A stretch of 34,491 nt of DNA from Microbacterium sp. Lineage in GTDB: Bacteria > Actinomycetota > Actinomycetes > Actinomycetales > Microbacteriaceae. This document shows positions 33,997-34,491 of the stretch, piece by piece. The notes below the pieces were generated by a model. The model was given only the letters and a program-made list of their open reading frames with translations. It searched no databases and was not told the origin of the DNA. Both the position numbers and the translations under genes were made by a program. The stretch spans positions 1-34,491 of the forward strand of contig NZ_JAJUFV010000011.1 in the NCBI RefSeq assembly GCF_029263575.1, read 5' to 3'. Numbering within the stretch: the stretch's first letter is position 1; each line of letters starts with the position of its first letter.

Positions 33997-34491
33997 ATGA
34001 CCACGGTGACAACCAGACTGGCGGAGGATGCCACGCGCATCAGCGATCATCGCTGGCCACGTTTCATCCTCCGCCGAACCTGGCGGCTGATCGTCTCGCT
34101 GTGGGTGCTGGTGACGGCATCCTTCCTGATGATCCATCTCGTCCCCGGCGACCCGGTGCGCACAGCTCTGGGGCCCACGGCCTCCGCCGAGATCGTCGCG
34201 GCCCGTCGCGAAGCGCTCGGCCTCAACGACCCGATCTGGGAGCAGTACCTGAACTTCCTGCGCGGTCTGCTGACGGGCGATCTCGGGGTGTCGATCGGAT
34301 CGCAGCTTCCGGTGGCAGACATCATCGCCCAGCGGCTGCCGGCCACCGCCGCACTGGCCGGGCTCGCCTTCCTCTTGGCCGTCGTCGTCGCCATTCCCCT
34401 CGGCGTCGGCGTGGCGATCGCCACCCAGCGCGGCCGAGCACGCGGACTTGAGCTGGGTTTCAGCTCGTCGAGTGTGCTGCTGGGTTCCATC
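33997..34491 (+). CDS. Dipeptide/oligopeptide ABC transporter permease (DppB-like), truncated by window end
   Basis: ATG 33997; translation MTTVTTRLAEDATR...RRTWRLIVSLWVLVTASFLMIHLVPGDPVRTALGPTAS...LGLNDPIWEQYLNFLRGLLTGDLGVSI; absent from the ORF list because it has no stop in the window. Confidence 0.9.
   Translation, partial: MTTVTTRLAEDATRISDHRWPRFILRRTWRLIVSLWVLVTASFLMIHLVPGDPVRTALGPTASAEIVAARREALGLNDPIWEQYLNFLRGLLTGDLGVSIGSQLPVADIIAQRLPATAALAGLAFLLAVVVAIPLGVGVAIATQRGRARGLELGFSSSSVLLGSI

Overview
The window is GC-rich actinobacterial chromosomal DNA. Protein content and gene order suggest Microbacteriaceae/Microbacterium-like, which is inference. It starts inside sdhB and ends inside a dppB-type permease gene. 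The core is housekeeping: sdhB, a YihY/BrkB-type gene, exodeoxyribonuclease III, trpS, pth, rplY/ctc, gnd, prs, glmU and tRNA-Gln(TTG). Accessory modules are: (i) a GntR/FadR-controlled sugar-acid ABC transporter operon with gluconokinase and galactonate dehydratase; (ii) an OmpR-type two-component system convergent with an extracytosolic flavin electron-transfer cassette (NqrB/RnfD-FNR fusion, ApbE, FMN-binding lipoprotein); (iii) a small gene graveyard (internally deleted aminoglycoside phosphotransferase, possible methyltransferase tail) next to a DUF222-HNH (13E12-like) gene; (iv) a CPBP-protease/NarL-type TCS/FtsX ABC cluster; (v) a serine hydrolase plus peptide ABC transporter. The best second-look items are: glmU starting 1 nt after the tRNA-Gln 3' end; a LexA-like SOS box between -35 and -10 of an apparently leaderless DUF222-HNH gene; a recurrent TANNNT-N6-start-codon module at many genes; 11-bp-phased direct repeats before the OmpR-type regulator with a partial match at the flavin operon; and the in-frame deletion remnant of an APH gene. 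I found no CRISPR array, rRNA gene or insertion sequence. No searches could be run; family calls come from recognised motifs and remembered family sequences.
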